64,000 nucleotides of DNA from assembly GCF_003710805.1 (NCBI RefSeq), contig NZ_RHHB01000003.1, positions 1 through 64,000 of the forward strand, written 5' to 3'. The notes under the pieces are model-generated. The model was not told where the DNA came from and searched no databases. It saw only the letters and a list, made by a program, of their open reading frames with translations. Shown here piece by piece: positions 53,545-62,154 of the stretch. This stretch comes from Agromyces tardus. Its GTDB lineage: Bacteria; Actinomycetota; Actinomycetes; Actinomycetales; Microbacteriaceae. A program made the translations under genes and the position numbers. Every line of letters starts with the position of its first letter. Position 1 is the stretch's first letter.

Positions 53545-54555
53545 TCAGCCGAGCTGCGCGTGCAGGAAGGCGGCGATGCGGGCGCGCATGCCCTCGTCGA
53601 GGATGCCGATCGAGTGGGCGTCGCCCGGCACGACCGCGAGCTCGACGGGGACCGCCGACGCCCGCAGCGTTGCCGCCAGCCGCTCGGACTGCCCGACGGG
53701 CACGACCTCCAGCTCCGCGTGCCCGATGAAGAACGGCGGGTCCGTCGGGTCGACGTGCGCCGTCGCCGAGGCCTCGATCGCCTGCGGGCACGCGAGGTCG
53801 TCGCTGCGGGGCTCGCAGCCCAGGTAGTCGCCGACGATGCCGCGCAGCCAGTCGGATGCCGCGTCGGCGTCGAGCTCGCCGAGCCCGAGCCCGACCGGGC
53901 CCGACAGCTCGGCCACGGCCGCGACCCGCGACCCCGTGTCGAGCGGACCCTCGCCGAGGGTGCCGAGCAGGGCGGCGAGGTTGCCGCCCGCGGACCCGCC
54001 GAACGCGCCGATGCGCGCGGGGTCGATGCCGAAGCGCTCGGCCTGCTCGGGCTCGCGCAGCCACTCGACGGCGCGGGCGACGTCGTCGATCTGCGCGGGG
54101 AAGACGGCCTCGGGCACGAGCCGGTAGTTCACGGAGACCCCGACGAAGCCCTCGCTCGCGAGCCACTCGCACACGCCGCGCCAGTCGCTGTTGGCCTTGT
54201 CGCCGCGCGCCCAGCTGCCCCCGTGGATCGACACGACCGCGGGGGAGGCGCTCATCCCCGAGGCGGCCGGGCGGCAGACGTCGAGCGTCAGCAGCGTCCC
54301 GTCGTCGCTCACGCCGTACTCGAGGTCGGCGTCGACCCGGATGCCCGCGGGCGGTGCGAACGTGCGGATGCCGATGAGCTCCGTGCCCGCGACCTCGCTC
54401 ACCGCGTCCTCGGCCGTGGGGTCGATCTCGCGCAGCGGCTGGTGGAACGCCGAGACCGCGAACGTCACGCCGAGGGCCGCGGCGATGGCGGCGGCGATCA
54501 GCGCGGGCCGACGGCGCCGGCCTCCGTGACCGCCGGAGGGTCGGGTGGGGGTCAC
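53545..54555 (-). CDS. Membrane-anchored or exported alpha/beta hydrolase (esterase)
   Basis: This 336-residue hydrolase of the hormone-sensitive-lipase/BD-FAE type has an N-terminal hydrophobic segment (about 17-40) that could be a signal anchor. The oxyanion loop is SIHGGSWARGD (about 108-118), the nucleophile elbow GGSAGGNLAAL (about 189-199), and the acid and His are expected in DPTDPPFF and GDAHSIG. It probably cleaves carboxylic esters outside the membrane. Two or three Cys in the domain fit an extracytoplasmic site. Confidence 0.82.
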   Translation of the reverse strand: MTPTRPSGGHGGRRRRPALIAAAIAAALGVTFAVSAFHQPLREIDPTAEDAVSEVAGTELIGIRTFAPPAGIRVDADLEYGVSDDGTLLTLDVCRPAASGMSASPAVVSIHGGSWARGDKANSDWRGVCEWLASEGFVGVSVNYRLVPEAVFPAQIDDVARAVEWLREPEQAERFGIDPARIGAFGGSAGGNLAALLGTLGEGPLDTGSRVAAVAELSGPVGLGLGELDADAASDWLRGIVGDYLGCEPRSDDLACPQAIEASATAHVDPTDPPFFIGHAELEVVPVGQSERLAATLRASAVPVELAVVPGDAHSIGILDEGMRARIAAFLHAQLG

Positions 54556-54637
54556 GGGGGCTCCGGGTTCAGGGGTGAGGTGATGCTACCCCACGTCACG
54601 CCGCCCGCCACCACGGGGGCACGACCACGTCGGGCTG

Positions 54638-55777
54638 CTAGCCGAGCACCTCGCCGCTCGCGGCGTCGAGGGTGACCGTCGCGTCCTCGTACGGCGAGTC
54701 GAGCAGCACCATCACCCGCACCGGACGCGCGCCCGCGTCATCCGCGATGAGGGCCCGCTCGACGATCACGATCACGGAGTCGGGATCGGCGATGCCCGAC
54801 CGATCGCGCGCCGTCGCGATGTGGTCGGGGATGCGCGAGAAGTCGACCTCGTCCGCGTGGAAGAGCGCGCCGGCCGGATCGTCGGGCTGGATGAGCTCGG
54901 GGCCGTGGTGCTCGGTGCGGTCCCATCGGTACTGGTACTCGTCGATCGTGAGCGCACCCGGCGCCGAGGGTGCGGCCGCGAGCGCGTAGCCGTCGTAGAA
55001 GCCGATGCGCACGAAGGCGGTGCCGCCGGCCTCCCGCGCGAGAGCGTCGACGATCTGCTGGTGTCGGTCGCCGAGCACCACGCCCGCCGTCTCCGGGTGC
55101 CCCGACGCGAACGCCTGCGCCGTGCGGGCGACGCTGTCGTACGCCGGGACGAGCACGAGCGCCGCCGCCGCGAGGAACACCGCGGCACGCAGCACCCACC
55201 GCCCGGGCCGCGCAGGCGGCTTCGGCGCGCCACCGAGGGTCTGCGGCTCCGACGCCCACGCCGCCGCCTCGGACGCGAGGGGAACCGTGCGGTCGCTGCC
55301 CGTGCGCAGGCGCTCGGCGTCGCGCAGCCGCGCCCAGTCCTCGGGCGGGGCGAGCTCGAGTCGCACGTTCGCCTTCGCGTCGTCGAGTCGCCGCACGACG
55401 ATGATCGAGCCCGGCTGCACCTGGGCGAGCTCGACGAGGTCGACGATCTGGCGGTGCACGGTCGTGTAGGCCCGCCGATGGCGGGGCGCGACGGTGAGCA
55501 CGAGCTCGCACTGCGGCTGGTCGTTCACGCTGAAGCCCGTTCGCGTGATCCGCTCGACGCGGGCGAGCGCGAGCTCGCCCGACTGCGGTGCCTCGGCGGA
55601 TGCCGCGCGCCGCATCCCGCGCGTCATCGAGCCGATGCCGCCGAAGACCGCCACCATCGTCGCGACCGTGAACGCGATGCTCGCGGTGATCGTGTAGAGC
55701 GGGTCGCCCGTGACGATCGCCCCGACGAGCGCGCCGGCGGCGACGCCGAATCCGATGGCGGCGATGAGCGCGATCAT
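54638..55777 (-). CDS. Membrane protein of unknown function
   Basis: This 379-residue protein has two N-terminal membrane helices (about 3-23 and 30-48), a soluble stretch (about 60-175) rich in beta strands (ELALARVERITRTGFSVNDQPQCELVLTV) and a third helix (about 200-218). A C-terminal extracytoplasmic domain follows (VVLGDRHQQIVDALAREAGG, VRIGFYDGYALAA, ATVTLDAASGEVLG). The N-terminal part resembles bacterial proteins that carry a small SHOCT-free PepSY-like or DUF3592-like module, but I do not assign a family. Confidence 0.65.
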   Translation of the reverse strand: MIALIAAIGFGVAAGALVGAIVTGDPLYTITASIAFTVATMVAVFGGIGSMTRGMRRAASAEAPQSGELALARVERITRTGFSVNDQPQCELVLTVAPRHRRAYTTVHRQIVDLVELAQVQPGSIIVVRRLDDAKANVRLELAPPEDWARLRDAERLRTGSDRTVPLASEAAAWASEPQTLGGAPKPPARPGRWVLRAAVFLAAAALVLVPAYDSVARTAQAFASGHPETAGVVLGDRHQQIVDALAREAGGTAFVRIGFYDGYALAAAPSAPGALTIDEYQYRWDRTEHHGPELIQPDDPAGALFHADEVDFSRIPDHIATARDRSGIADPDSVIVIVERALIADDAGARPVRVMVLLDSPYEDATVTLDAASGEVLG

Positions 55778-55912
55778 GCCGTTCCCCTCCCTTGCCTGTG
55801 ACTCCGAGGATGCCGCGTGCCGGGCTCGGGCGGATGGGTAGGCGTTGCTCAGTCCCGGGTGCAGGGTGCTCAGGTCGCCCGTCGTGTGCTCGGGTCGCGG
55901 AGGAAGACGTGC

Positions 55913-56452
55913 TCAGTCGACGACCGACAGCGGTTCCTCGGCGAGGGAGTCGACCCCGAAGGTCAGGAGCGATTTCGCCATGCACACGCTGGTCGGCGTG
56001 CCCACGTAGCGGCCGAACTGCGGGACCCGTCGGTAGCCGTGCTTCGCGTAGAGGGCCTGTGCGGGCAGGTGCAGTGTGCCCGTCTCGAGCACGACCTCGC
56101 GGATGCCGCGCGCCGCGGCATCCGTCTCGACCCGTTCGAGCAGCATGCCCGCGATGCCCAGCCCGCGGGCCTCTGCGTCGACGAACATGCGCGCGAGCTC
56201 GGCTCGGCCCTCGTCAGGGCCGGCGCCCGTGTCGGTGCCGTCGACGATCGCCGCGATGCCGAGCGCCCGGCCGGTCTCGTCGCGCGCGACGTAGAGCCGC
56301 ACCCCCGGCTGCTCGAACTGCTGCGCGTCGAGCAGGATCGTCGCCTCGGGCGGGTAGCCCAGCGACTGCGCGTGCCGGGTGCTGTCGGCGAGCAGGCGTT
56401 CGACGCCCCGCTCACGGGGCGATTCGACGGCGATCGACAGGGCGGTGCTCAC
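55913..56452 (-). CDS. GNAT-family N-acetyltransferase
   Basis: This acetyltransferase of about 179 residues has GNAT motifs LARMFVDAEARGLGIAGMLLE (acetyl-CoA loop, about 84-104), VVLETGTLHLPAQALYAKHGYR and an N-terminal PEATILLDAQQFEQPGVRLYVA. Substrate unknown. GTG at 56452 is chosen because the 20 extra residues to 56512 lack family likeness. It is divergent from the helicase gene. The 291-bp gap between them is described under the helicase. Confidence 0.75.
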   Translation of the reverse strand: MSTALSIAVESPRERGVERLLADSTRHAQSLGYPPEATILLDAQQFEQPGVRLYVARDETGRALGIAAIVDGTDTGAGPDEGRAELARMFVDAEARGLGIAGMLLERVETDAAARGIREVVLETGTLHLPAQALYAKHGYRRVPQFGRYVGTPTSVCMAKSLLTFGVDSLAEEPLSVVD

Positions 56453-56743
56453 AGCGGGAGCGTACGCGATGTGCGTTACCGACTCGTTACGTTTCAGCCG
56501 ACCGGATGCCACGTGTCGGAGTATTCACAGCGGGCGTCCGGTATCGTGGTGGGGTCGGTTCTGGACACCGCGTCGTTCGGCGTGGATGGGTTTGTGAGTC
56601 CAGGGGCCGGTTCCGAGGCGTCTGGCCTCGGATAGTCACCGTATGTGAACGGCCCCGGTCACCGTAGTTCCGGGTTCTCAGAGTGCTGCGCCAGCGCGCG
56701 GCAGCTCTGCCATGTACCCGAGTACAACCCAGGAAAGCCACGA

Positions 56744-59059
56744 ATGCCCAAGAACAAGAAGCCCGCCGGCGGCAACCGCGCCAAGAACTTCGAACCGTCG
56801 TACGCGAAGGGCGGCCGCTCCGGTGCCCCGTCGCGCGGCGGCGCCCAGAAGCCCGGCGCCCGCAGCGCGGGCCACCGCGGGTACCGCCCCGAGGAGGCCG
56901 AGGCCCCCAAGGCGCGCTGGAGTCGCGAGGAGCGCGTCGCCGCCGGTCGCACGCCCCACCGCGCCGAGCGCGAGGGGCGCGACACGCGTGACCAGGGCGA
57001 CCGCCCGGCGCGGCCGAGCTACCGCCAGGACCGCCCCACCCGCTCGTACGACCGCGACGACCGCGGCCCCCGTCGCGACCAGGGCGACCGCCCGGCGCGC
57101 AGCTTCGACCGTGACGACCGTGCGCCCCGCCGTGACGCTGCCGACCGCCCCGCGCGCTCGTACGACCGCGACGACCGCGGCCCGCGCCGCGACCAGGGCG
57201 ACCGCCCGGCGCGCAGCTTCGACCGTGACGACCGTGCGCCCCGCCGTGAGGCTGCCGACCGCCCTGCCCGCTCGTACGACCGCGACGACCGCGGCCCGCG
57301 CCGCGACGCTGCCGACCGTCCGGCGCGTTCGTACGACCGCGCCGACCGCGCACCCCGTCGCGACGACCGCGCCCCGCGCTCGTTCGACCGCGACGCGCGC
57401 CCCGCGCGTTCGTTCGATCGGTCGGACCGCCCCGCGCGATCCTTCGACGACCGCTCGGCGGCCCCCCGTCGCGACCGCGATGAGCGCCCGGCGCGTGCGT
57501 TCGATCGCGCCGACCGACCCGCGCGCTCGTTCGACGACCGCGCTCCCCGCCGCGAGTTCGACCGGCCCGGCTTCCAGGAGTCCGGCCGCCGCTCGTCGGA
57601 CTTCTACCCGGCCAAGGACGCCGGCCACCGCTTCTCGCCCTCCGACGACGTCGTGCTCGAGCGCCTCGAGGCCGACGCCATCCAGGCCGAGGCCGTCGAC
57701 GGCGTGACCTTCGCCGACCTCGGTCTCGGCGCGAACGTCGTGCGCGTGCTCTCCGAGCTCGGCGCGGAGGCGCCGTTCCCGATCCAGGCCGCCACGATCC
57801 CCGTCGTACTCGAGGGCCGCGACGTGCTCGGCCGCGGCAAGACGGGCTCGGGCAAGACCATCGCCTTCGGCGCCCCCACGGTCGAGCGCCTCATGAAGCT
57901 CTGGGCCGAGTCCGGCAAGGCCGGCGGCAAGCGCCAGATGGGCCGCAAGCCCCGCGCGCTCATCCTCGCGCCGACCCGCGAGCTCGCCCTGCAGATCGAC
58001 CGCACCGTGCAGCCCATCGCGCAGAGCGTCGGCCTCTTCACCACGCAGATCTACGGCGGCGTGCCCCAGGGCCGCCAGGTCGGCGCGCTGCAGCGCGGCG
58101 TCGACATCGTGATCGGCACCCCCGGCCGCATCGAGGACCTCATCGAACAGGGTCGCCTCGACCTCAGCGAGGTCGCCATCACGGTGCTCGACGAGGCCGA
58201 CCACATGTGCGACCTCGGCTTCCTCGAGCCCGTGCAGCGCATCCTGCGCCGCACCGCGCGCGGCGGCCAGAAGCTGCTCTTCTCGGCCACCCTCGACAAG
58301 GGCGTCGCGACCCTCGTCGACGAGTTCCTCGTCGAGCCCGCCGTGCACGAGGTCGCCGGCGAGGACCAGGCATCGTCGTCGATCGAGCACCGCGTCTTCG
58401 TGATCGACAACCGCGACAAGCGCGACATCGTGGCCCAGCTCGCCCAGCGCGACGGCAAGACCCTCGTGTTCTCGCGCACCCGCGCGTTCGCCGAGGACCT
58501 CACCGAGCACCTCGAGGACTACGGCATCCGCGCAGTGGCCCTGCACGGCGACCTGAACCAGTCCCGCCGCACGCGCAACCTGCAGCAGCTCACCTCGGGT
58601 CGGGTCAGCGTGCTCGTCGCCACGGATGTCGCGGCCCGCGGCATCCACGTCGACGACATCGACCTCGTGATCCAGGCCGACGCGCCCGACGAGTACAAGA
58701 CCTACCTGCACCGCGCCGGCCGCACCGGCCGCGCCGGCAAGGAGGGTCGCGTCGTCACGCTCATCCCGCGGAACCGCCAGCGTCGCATGATCGACCTGCT
58801 CGACCGCGCCGAGATCGAGGTCGACTTCGAGGACGTGCGCCTGGGCGACGAGCTGCTCGTCGACCTGGGCCCGATCGAGACAGGCACCGCGCTCGTCGAG
58901 CCGGCGGCCGAGACCGCCGCCGAGGAGACCGAGGCAGCGGCCGGCACCGAGACGATCGAGGTCGTCGAGGTCGAGGTCGACGTCGTGGAGCTCGACGACG
59001 CGGAGCTCGAGTTCGTCGAGATCGCGCTCGACGACCAGTCCGAGGAGCGCGCCTCCTAG
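56744..59059 (+). CDS. DEAD-box RNA helicase with Arg/Asp-rich repeat N-terminus
   Basis: This 771-residue helicase has a core at about 315-700: Walker A GKTGSGKT (about 366), PTRELAL, TPGR, DEAD (about 483), SAT, then ATDVAARGIHV and HRAGRTGRAG. It unwinds RNA with ATP, probably in ribosome assembly or cold response. Residues 1-290 are an unstructured basic-acidic repeat (units such as DRDDRGPRRDQGDRPARSF, period 38 residues over two units). The C-terminal tail is very acidic. AGGAAAG precedes the ATG at 56744. The 291-bp upstream gap holds no gene and may be an untranslated leader; no motif is clear there. Confidence 0.9.
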   Translation: MPKNKKPAGGNRAKNFEPSYAKGGRSGAPSRGGAQKPGARSAGHRGYRPEEAEAPKARWSREERVAAGRTPHRAEREGRDTRDQGDRPARPSYRQDRPTRSYDRDDRGPRRDQGDRPARSFDRDDRAPRRDAADRPARSYDRDDRGPRRDQGDRPARSFDRDDRAPRREAADRPARSYDRDDRGPRRDAADRPARSYDRADRAPRRDDRAPRSFDRDARPARSFDRSDRPARSFDDRSAAPRRDRDERPARAFDRADRPARSFDDRAPRREFDRPGFQESGRRSSDFYPAKDAGHRFSPSDDVVLERLEADAIQAEAVDGVTFADLGLGANVVRVLSELGAEAPFPIQAATIPVVLEGRDVLGRGKTGSGKTIAFGAPTVERLMKLWAESGKAGGKRQMGRKPRALILAPTRELALQIDRTVQPIAQSVGLFTTQIYGGVPQGRQVGALQRGVDIVIGTPGRIEDLIEQGRLDLSEVAITVLDEADHMCDLGFLEPVQRILRRTARGGQKLLFSATLDKGVATLVDEFLVEPAVHEVAGEDQASSSIEHRVFVIDNRDKRDIVAQLAQRDGKTLVFSRTRAFAEDLTEHLEDYGIRAVALHGDLNQSRRTRNLQQLTSGRVSVLVATDVAARGIHVDDIDLVIQADAPDEYKTYLHRAGRTGRAGKEGRVVTLIPRNRQRRMIDLLDRAEIEVDFEDVRLGDELLVDLGPIETGTALVEPAAETAAEETEAAAGTETIEVVEVEVDVVELDDAELEFVEIALDDQSEERAS
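57043..57390 (+). repeat. 114-bp tandem repeat in the helicase N-terminal region
   Basis: A roughly 114-bp unit (two 57-bp half-units) repeats about three times and encodes DRDDR(G/A)PRRD-(Q/A)(G/A)DRPARS(F/Y). Shorter, more diverged units continue to about 57560. The high identity between units implies recent expansion. Confidence 0.75.
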
Positions 59060-59079
59060 GGCGGCTCCCCACCCCGCAC

Positions 59080-59116
59080 GCAGCGGCCCGCGTCCAGTGA
59101 GGATGCGGGCCGCTGC
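59080..59116 (+). terminator. Hairpin terminator after the helicase gene
   Basis: GCAGCGGCCCGC (59080-59091) pairs over 12 bases with GCGGGCCGCTGC (59105-59116) around a 13-base loop, 20 bp after the helicase stop. This is the strongest terminator-like hairpin in the window. Confidence 0.8.
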
Positions 59117-59248
59117 GGCATCCGGCCCCCGTTCTGGCGGGTGTCGTGGCGGGCCCCGAGCACGCCGGCACCGCTAGCATGAGCGCGACGCGTCTCCTCT
59201 CAGCGCGACGGGGGTCGATCGGGAGCGCGGGACGTGGAGGGGCGCGAC

Positions 59249-59995
59249 ATGAGCGATGACCTGGACCCGAAGGGCACGCCGCCCGAGTCCCCGACGCCCG
59301 CGCCCGGCCCATCGGGCACGGCATCGGGCGTGGCGCCGTCGGGCGCAGCCACGTCGGCTGCCGCTCCCGCTCCCGTCACCCGCGCGACGCTGGTCTGGTT
59401 CGGCGTCGCCTTCGTGGTGCTCGCGTTCGTCGCGTCGTTCCTCGGGGCCTGGGTCGCGAGGTCCGCCGGCTCGACCGAGGCCGTCGCCACCCCGGCGCCG
59501 ACCGTCGAGGTCGACGAGACCGCGTACGAGGAGGCGATCAAGGAGATCCTCCCAGCCGGGTCCGCCGTCCGCGCAGGCACGGGGGTGCCGGAGTCGGGCA
59601 AGGGCTACGAGGGCGACGTGTACATCGACATCACCACGTCCGACGTCTACCTCTTCCAGGACGGCGACTGGACGCTCGTCGGCAACATCCGCCAATCGGC
59701 CGCCGAGAACCTCACGGGCGAGACGGGCGCCACCGGCGCGACCGGTGCTACCGGTGCGACGGGCGCGACCGGCGCGACCGGCGAGACGGGAGCCTCCGGT
59801 GCCCCCGGGGCGCCCGGCACGCAGCTGACCCTCGGCCTGGGCGCACCCGAGAACGCGAAGTGCACGGCCGACGGCGACGTCTACATCGACACCGAGGCGC
59901 TCACGTTCTACGAGTGCACGTCGGGGCAGTGGATGCTCTTCGGCCCCGAGCCCACGGCGACGCCGGAGCCCACCGAGGAGCCCTCCGCGGGCTGA
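59249..59995 (+). CDS. Membrane-anchored protein with collagen-like repeat
   Basis: This 248-residue type II-like membrane protein has a cytosolic Pro/Ala-rich N-terminus (1-48), one helix (about 52-74), then an outside part. A domain with GYEGDVYIDITTSDVYLFQDGDW is followed by a collagen-like Gly-X-Y stretch (GETGATGATG..., about 157-190) and a related domain with a CTADGDVYIDTEALTFYECTSGQW motif, which has a Cys pair. The two flanking domains look alike and may trimerise with the collagen stem. GGAGGGG precedes the ATG at 59249. Function unknown. Confidence 0.8.
   Translation: MSDDLDPKGTPPESPTPAPGPSGTASGVAPSGAATSAAAPAPVTRATLVWFGVAFVVLAFVASFLGAWVARSAGSTEAVATPAPTVEVDETAYEEAIKEILPAGSAVRAGTGVPESGKGYEGDVYIDITTSDVYLFQDGDWTLVGNIRQSAAENLTGETGATGATGATGATGATGATGETGASGAPGAPGTQLTLGLGAPENAKCTADGDVYIDTEALTFYECTSGQWMLFGPEPTATPEPTEEPSAG
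59715..59819 (+). repeat. 9-bp tandem repeat encoding Gly-Ala-Thr collagen triplets
   Basis: Near-perfect 9-bp units (variants of ACCGGCGCG) encode TGA/GAT triplets in the collagen-like protein. The run is in frame and could vary in length. Confidence 0.75.
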
Positions 59996-60062
59996 CCGCC
60001 GTCGACGGATGACGCGGCGCCGCTCGGGCTCGATCCGCCCGAGTGGCGTTCGCGGCATCCGT

Positions 60063-60091
60063 TTGACATAATTACCGACTGAACGGTCGGT
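60063..60091 (+). promoter_or_regulatory. Promoter and TetR/PaaR-type operator of the paa operon
   Basis: ACCGAC-TGAACG-GTCGGT (60074-60091) has perfect 6-bp inverted arms of the kind bound by PaaR-like TetR repressors of phenylacetate genes. TTGACA (60063-60068) could be the -35, or CATAAT (60067-60072) the -10. Either way the palindrome overlaps the promoter. No TetR gene lies beside it in the window. Confidence 0.72.
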
Positions 60092-60175
60092 TGTGAATTC
60101 CGACCGGAATCGGATGTCGCGGTCGCCGATACGCTGGCGGGCGAGCGTTCCCAGACGATGCAGTCAGGAGTGACC

Positions 60176-61378
60176 ATGGCGGAGGCCTTCCTCGTCGGTG
60201 GAGTGCGCACCCCGGTGGGTCGCTACGGCGGAGCTCTCGCGAGCGTGCGGCCCGACGACCTCGCGAGCCTCGTCGTCGGCGAGGCCGTGCGCCGCGCCGG
60301 CCTCGACCAGGCGGCGATCGAGGCGGGGGCGATCGACGAGATCATCCTCGGCGCCGCGAACCAGGCCGGTGAGGACAACCGCAACGTCGCACGGATGTCG
60401 GTGCTGCTCGCCGGGCTCCCCGACTCGGTGCCCGGCATCACCGTGAACCGGCTCTGCGCGTCGGGCCTGTCGGCCATCACGATGGCCGCCCAAGCGGTCC
60501 GCGCGGGCGACGCCGACCTCATCATCGCGGGCGGCGTCGAGTCCATGACCCGCGCGCCCTGGGTGCAGGCCAAGCCCGAACGCGCGTGGGCGAAGCCCGG
60601 CGAGGCGTACGACACCTCGATCGGCTGGCGGTTCCCCAACCCGAAGCTGCTCGCCCGCGACAAGGCCACGTACTCGATGCCCGAGACGGCCGAGGAGGTC
60701 GCCCGGCTCGATGGCATCACGCGCGAGGAGGCCGACGCGTTCGCGCTCCGCTCGCAGCAGCGCGCCGTCGCGGCGATCGCCGCCGGGCGGTTCGAGGCCG
60801 AGATCGTGGGCGTGCCCACCGTACGCGGCGAGGTGCTCGTCGACGAGGGTCCTCGTCCCGAGACGACGCTCGAGGCGCTCGCCGGGCTGCGGCCCGTCGT
60901 GGCCGGCGGGTCGGTCGTGACCGCCGGCAACTCGAGCTCGCTCAACGACGGCGCATCCGCGATCGTCGTCGCGAGCGCCGCCGCGGTCGAGCGCTACGGA
61001 CTGACGCCGCGGGCACGGGTCGTGACCGGGGCATCCGCCGGCCTCGCACCCGAGATCATGGGCCTCGGGCCCGTGCCCGCGACGCAGAAGGTGCTCGCCC
61101 GGTCGGGCCTCGCGATCGGCGACCTCGGCTCAGTCGAGCTCAACGAGGCGTTCGCGACGCAGTCGCTCGCGTCGATGCGGCGGCTCGGCCTCGACCCCGA
61201 GCTCGTGAACGCCGACGGCGGGGCGATCGCCCTCGGGCATCCGCTCGGCTCGTCGGGCGCGCGACTCGTCGTGACGTTGCTCGGGCGCATGGAGCGCGAG
61301 GGCTCGCGCTACGGCCTCGCGACCATGTGCGTGGGCGTCGGCCAGGGCTCGGCGCTCATCGTGGAGGGCCTGCGATGA
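60176..61378 (+). CDS. Acetyl-CoA acyltransferase (thiolase), paa pathway
   Basis: This 400-residue thiolase splits a 3-oxoacyl-CoA with CoA. Catalytic residues are C94 (NRLCASG), H355 (GHPLGSSG) and C385 (CVGVGQG). It resembles PaaJ/PcaF, which act on 3-oxo(-5,6-dehydro)suberyl-CoA or 3-oxoadipyl-CoA. AGGAG precedes the ATG at 60176; an earlier ATG at 60158 would hold that site inside the gene. It is coupled to the hydratase, dehydrogenase and PaaZ genes, so phenylacetate breakdown is the likely role. Confidence 0.88.
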   Translation: MAEAFLVGGVRTPVGRYGGALASVRPDDLASLVVGEAVRRAGLDQAAIEAGAIDEIILGAANQAGEDNRNVARMSVLLAGLPDSVPGITVNRLCASGLSAITMAAQAVRAGDADLIIAGGVESMTRAPWVQAKPERAWAKPGEAYDTSIGWRFPNPKLLARDKATYSMPETAEEVARLDGITREEADAFALRSQQRAVAAIAAGRFEAEIVGVPTVRGEVLVDEGPRPETTLEALAGLRPVVAGGSVVTAGNSSSLNDGASAIVVASAAAVERYGLTPRARVVTGASAGLAPEIMGLGPVPATQKVLARSGLAIGDLGSVELNEAFATQSLASMRRLGLDPELVNADGGAIALGHPLGSSGARLVVTLLGRMEREGSRYGLATMCVGVGQGSALIVEGLR

Positions 61379-62154
61379 ACCCGCCGGATGTCGCAGTGTC
61401 GCCGGACCTCTCGCGGCCGCTGCTCGTCGAGCGTCTCGACGACCGGGTCGTCGCGACCCTGAATCGGCCCGACAAGCGCAACGCGATCGACCAGGACACG
61501 ATCGACGCCCTGCACGAGCTGTGCGCCGAGCTCGAGGTGAACCCGCGGATCCTCATCCTCACGGGCGCGGGCGGCGTGTTCGCGTCGGGCGCCGACATCG
61601 CCCAGCTGCGCGACCGCCGTGCCGCCGACGCCCTCGCCGGCATCAACGCGAACGCGTTCGTGCGCGTCAACGAGCTGCCGATGCCGGTGATCGCGGCCAT
61701 CGACGGCTACGCGCTCGGCGGCGGCGCCGAGCTCGCGTACGCGGCCGACATCCGCATCGCCACGCCCGACGTCAAGCTCGGCAACCCCGAGACCGGGCTC
61801 GGCATCATCGCCGCGGCCGGCGCGAGCTGGCGCCTCAAGGAGATCGTGGGCGATGCCCGCGCGATCGAGCTGCTGCTCACCGGTCGCACGATCGGCGCCG
61901 ACGAGGCGCTCGCGATCGGGCTCGTGAGCGCGCTGCATCCGGCCGATGCCCTGCTCGACGCCGCGCACGCGATCGCCGACCGCATCGCGCGAAACGACCC
62001 CGACGCGACGATCGCCACGAAGCGCGTGTTCCGGGCGCCGCGCGAGGCGCATCCGCTCGTCGACCTCGAGGCGCAGGCGCCGCTGTTCGAGAGCCCCGAG
62101 AAGCACCGCCGCATGACCGAGTTCCTCGAACGACGCAGGAGGACTGCCGAGTGA
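61375..62154 (+). CDS. paaF: Enoyl-CoA hydratase, paa pathway
   Basis: This 259-residue crotonase-fold enzyme hydrates a 2,3-dehydroacyl-CoA. The oxyanion hole is in FASGADIAQL and DGYALGGGAE. Both catalytic glutamates of hydratases are present (GGGAELAYA and LGNPETGLG). Gene order (thiolase, hydratase, dehydrogenase, PaaZ) points to PaaF. It overlaps both neighbours by ATGA or GTGA. Confidence 0.85.
   Translation: MNPPDVAVSPDLSRPLLVERLDDRVVATLNRPDKRNAIDQDTIDALHELCAELEVNPRILILTGAGGVFASGADIAQLRDRRAADALAGINANAFVRVNELPMPVIAAIDGYALGGGAELAYAADIRIATPDVKLGNPETGLGIIAAAGASWRLKEIVGDARAIELLLTGRTIGADEALAIGLVSALHPADALLDAAHAIADRIARNDPDATIATKRVFRAPREAHPLVDLEAQAPLFESPEKHRRMTEFLERRRRTAE

Noticed and set aside
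52898-54172. Longer frame extending the ABM-membrane gene upstream through the esterase
   Set aside because: The extension is antisense-frame shadow of the esterase gene, on the same strand but another frame, with Arg/Ala-rich composition.
56453-56743. Possible regulatory leader or small gene before the helicase
   Set aside because: No frame with a ribosome site and no clear promoter or structure could be supported by eye.
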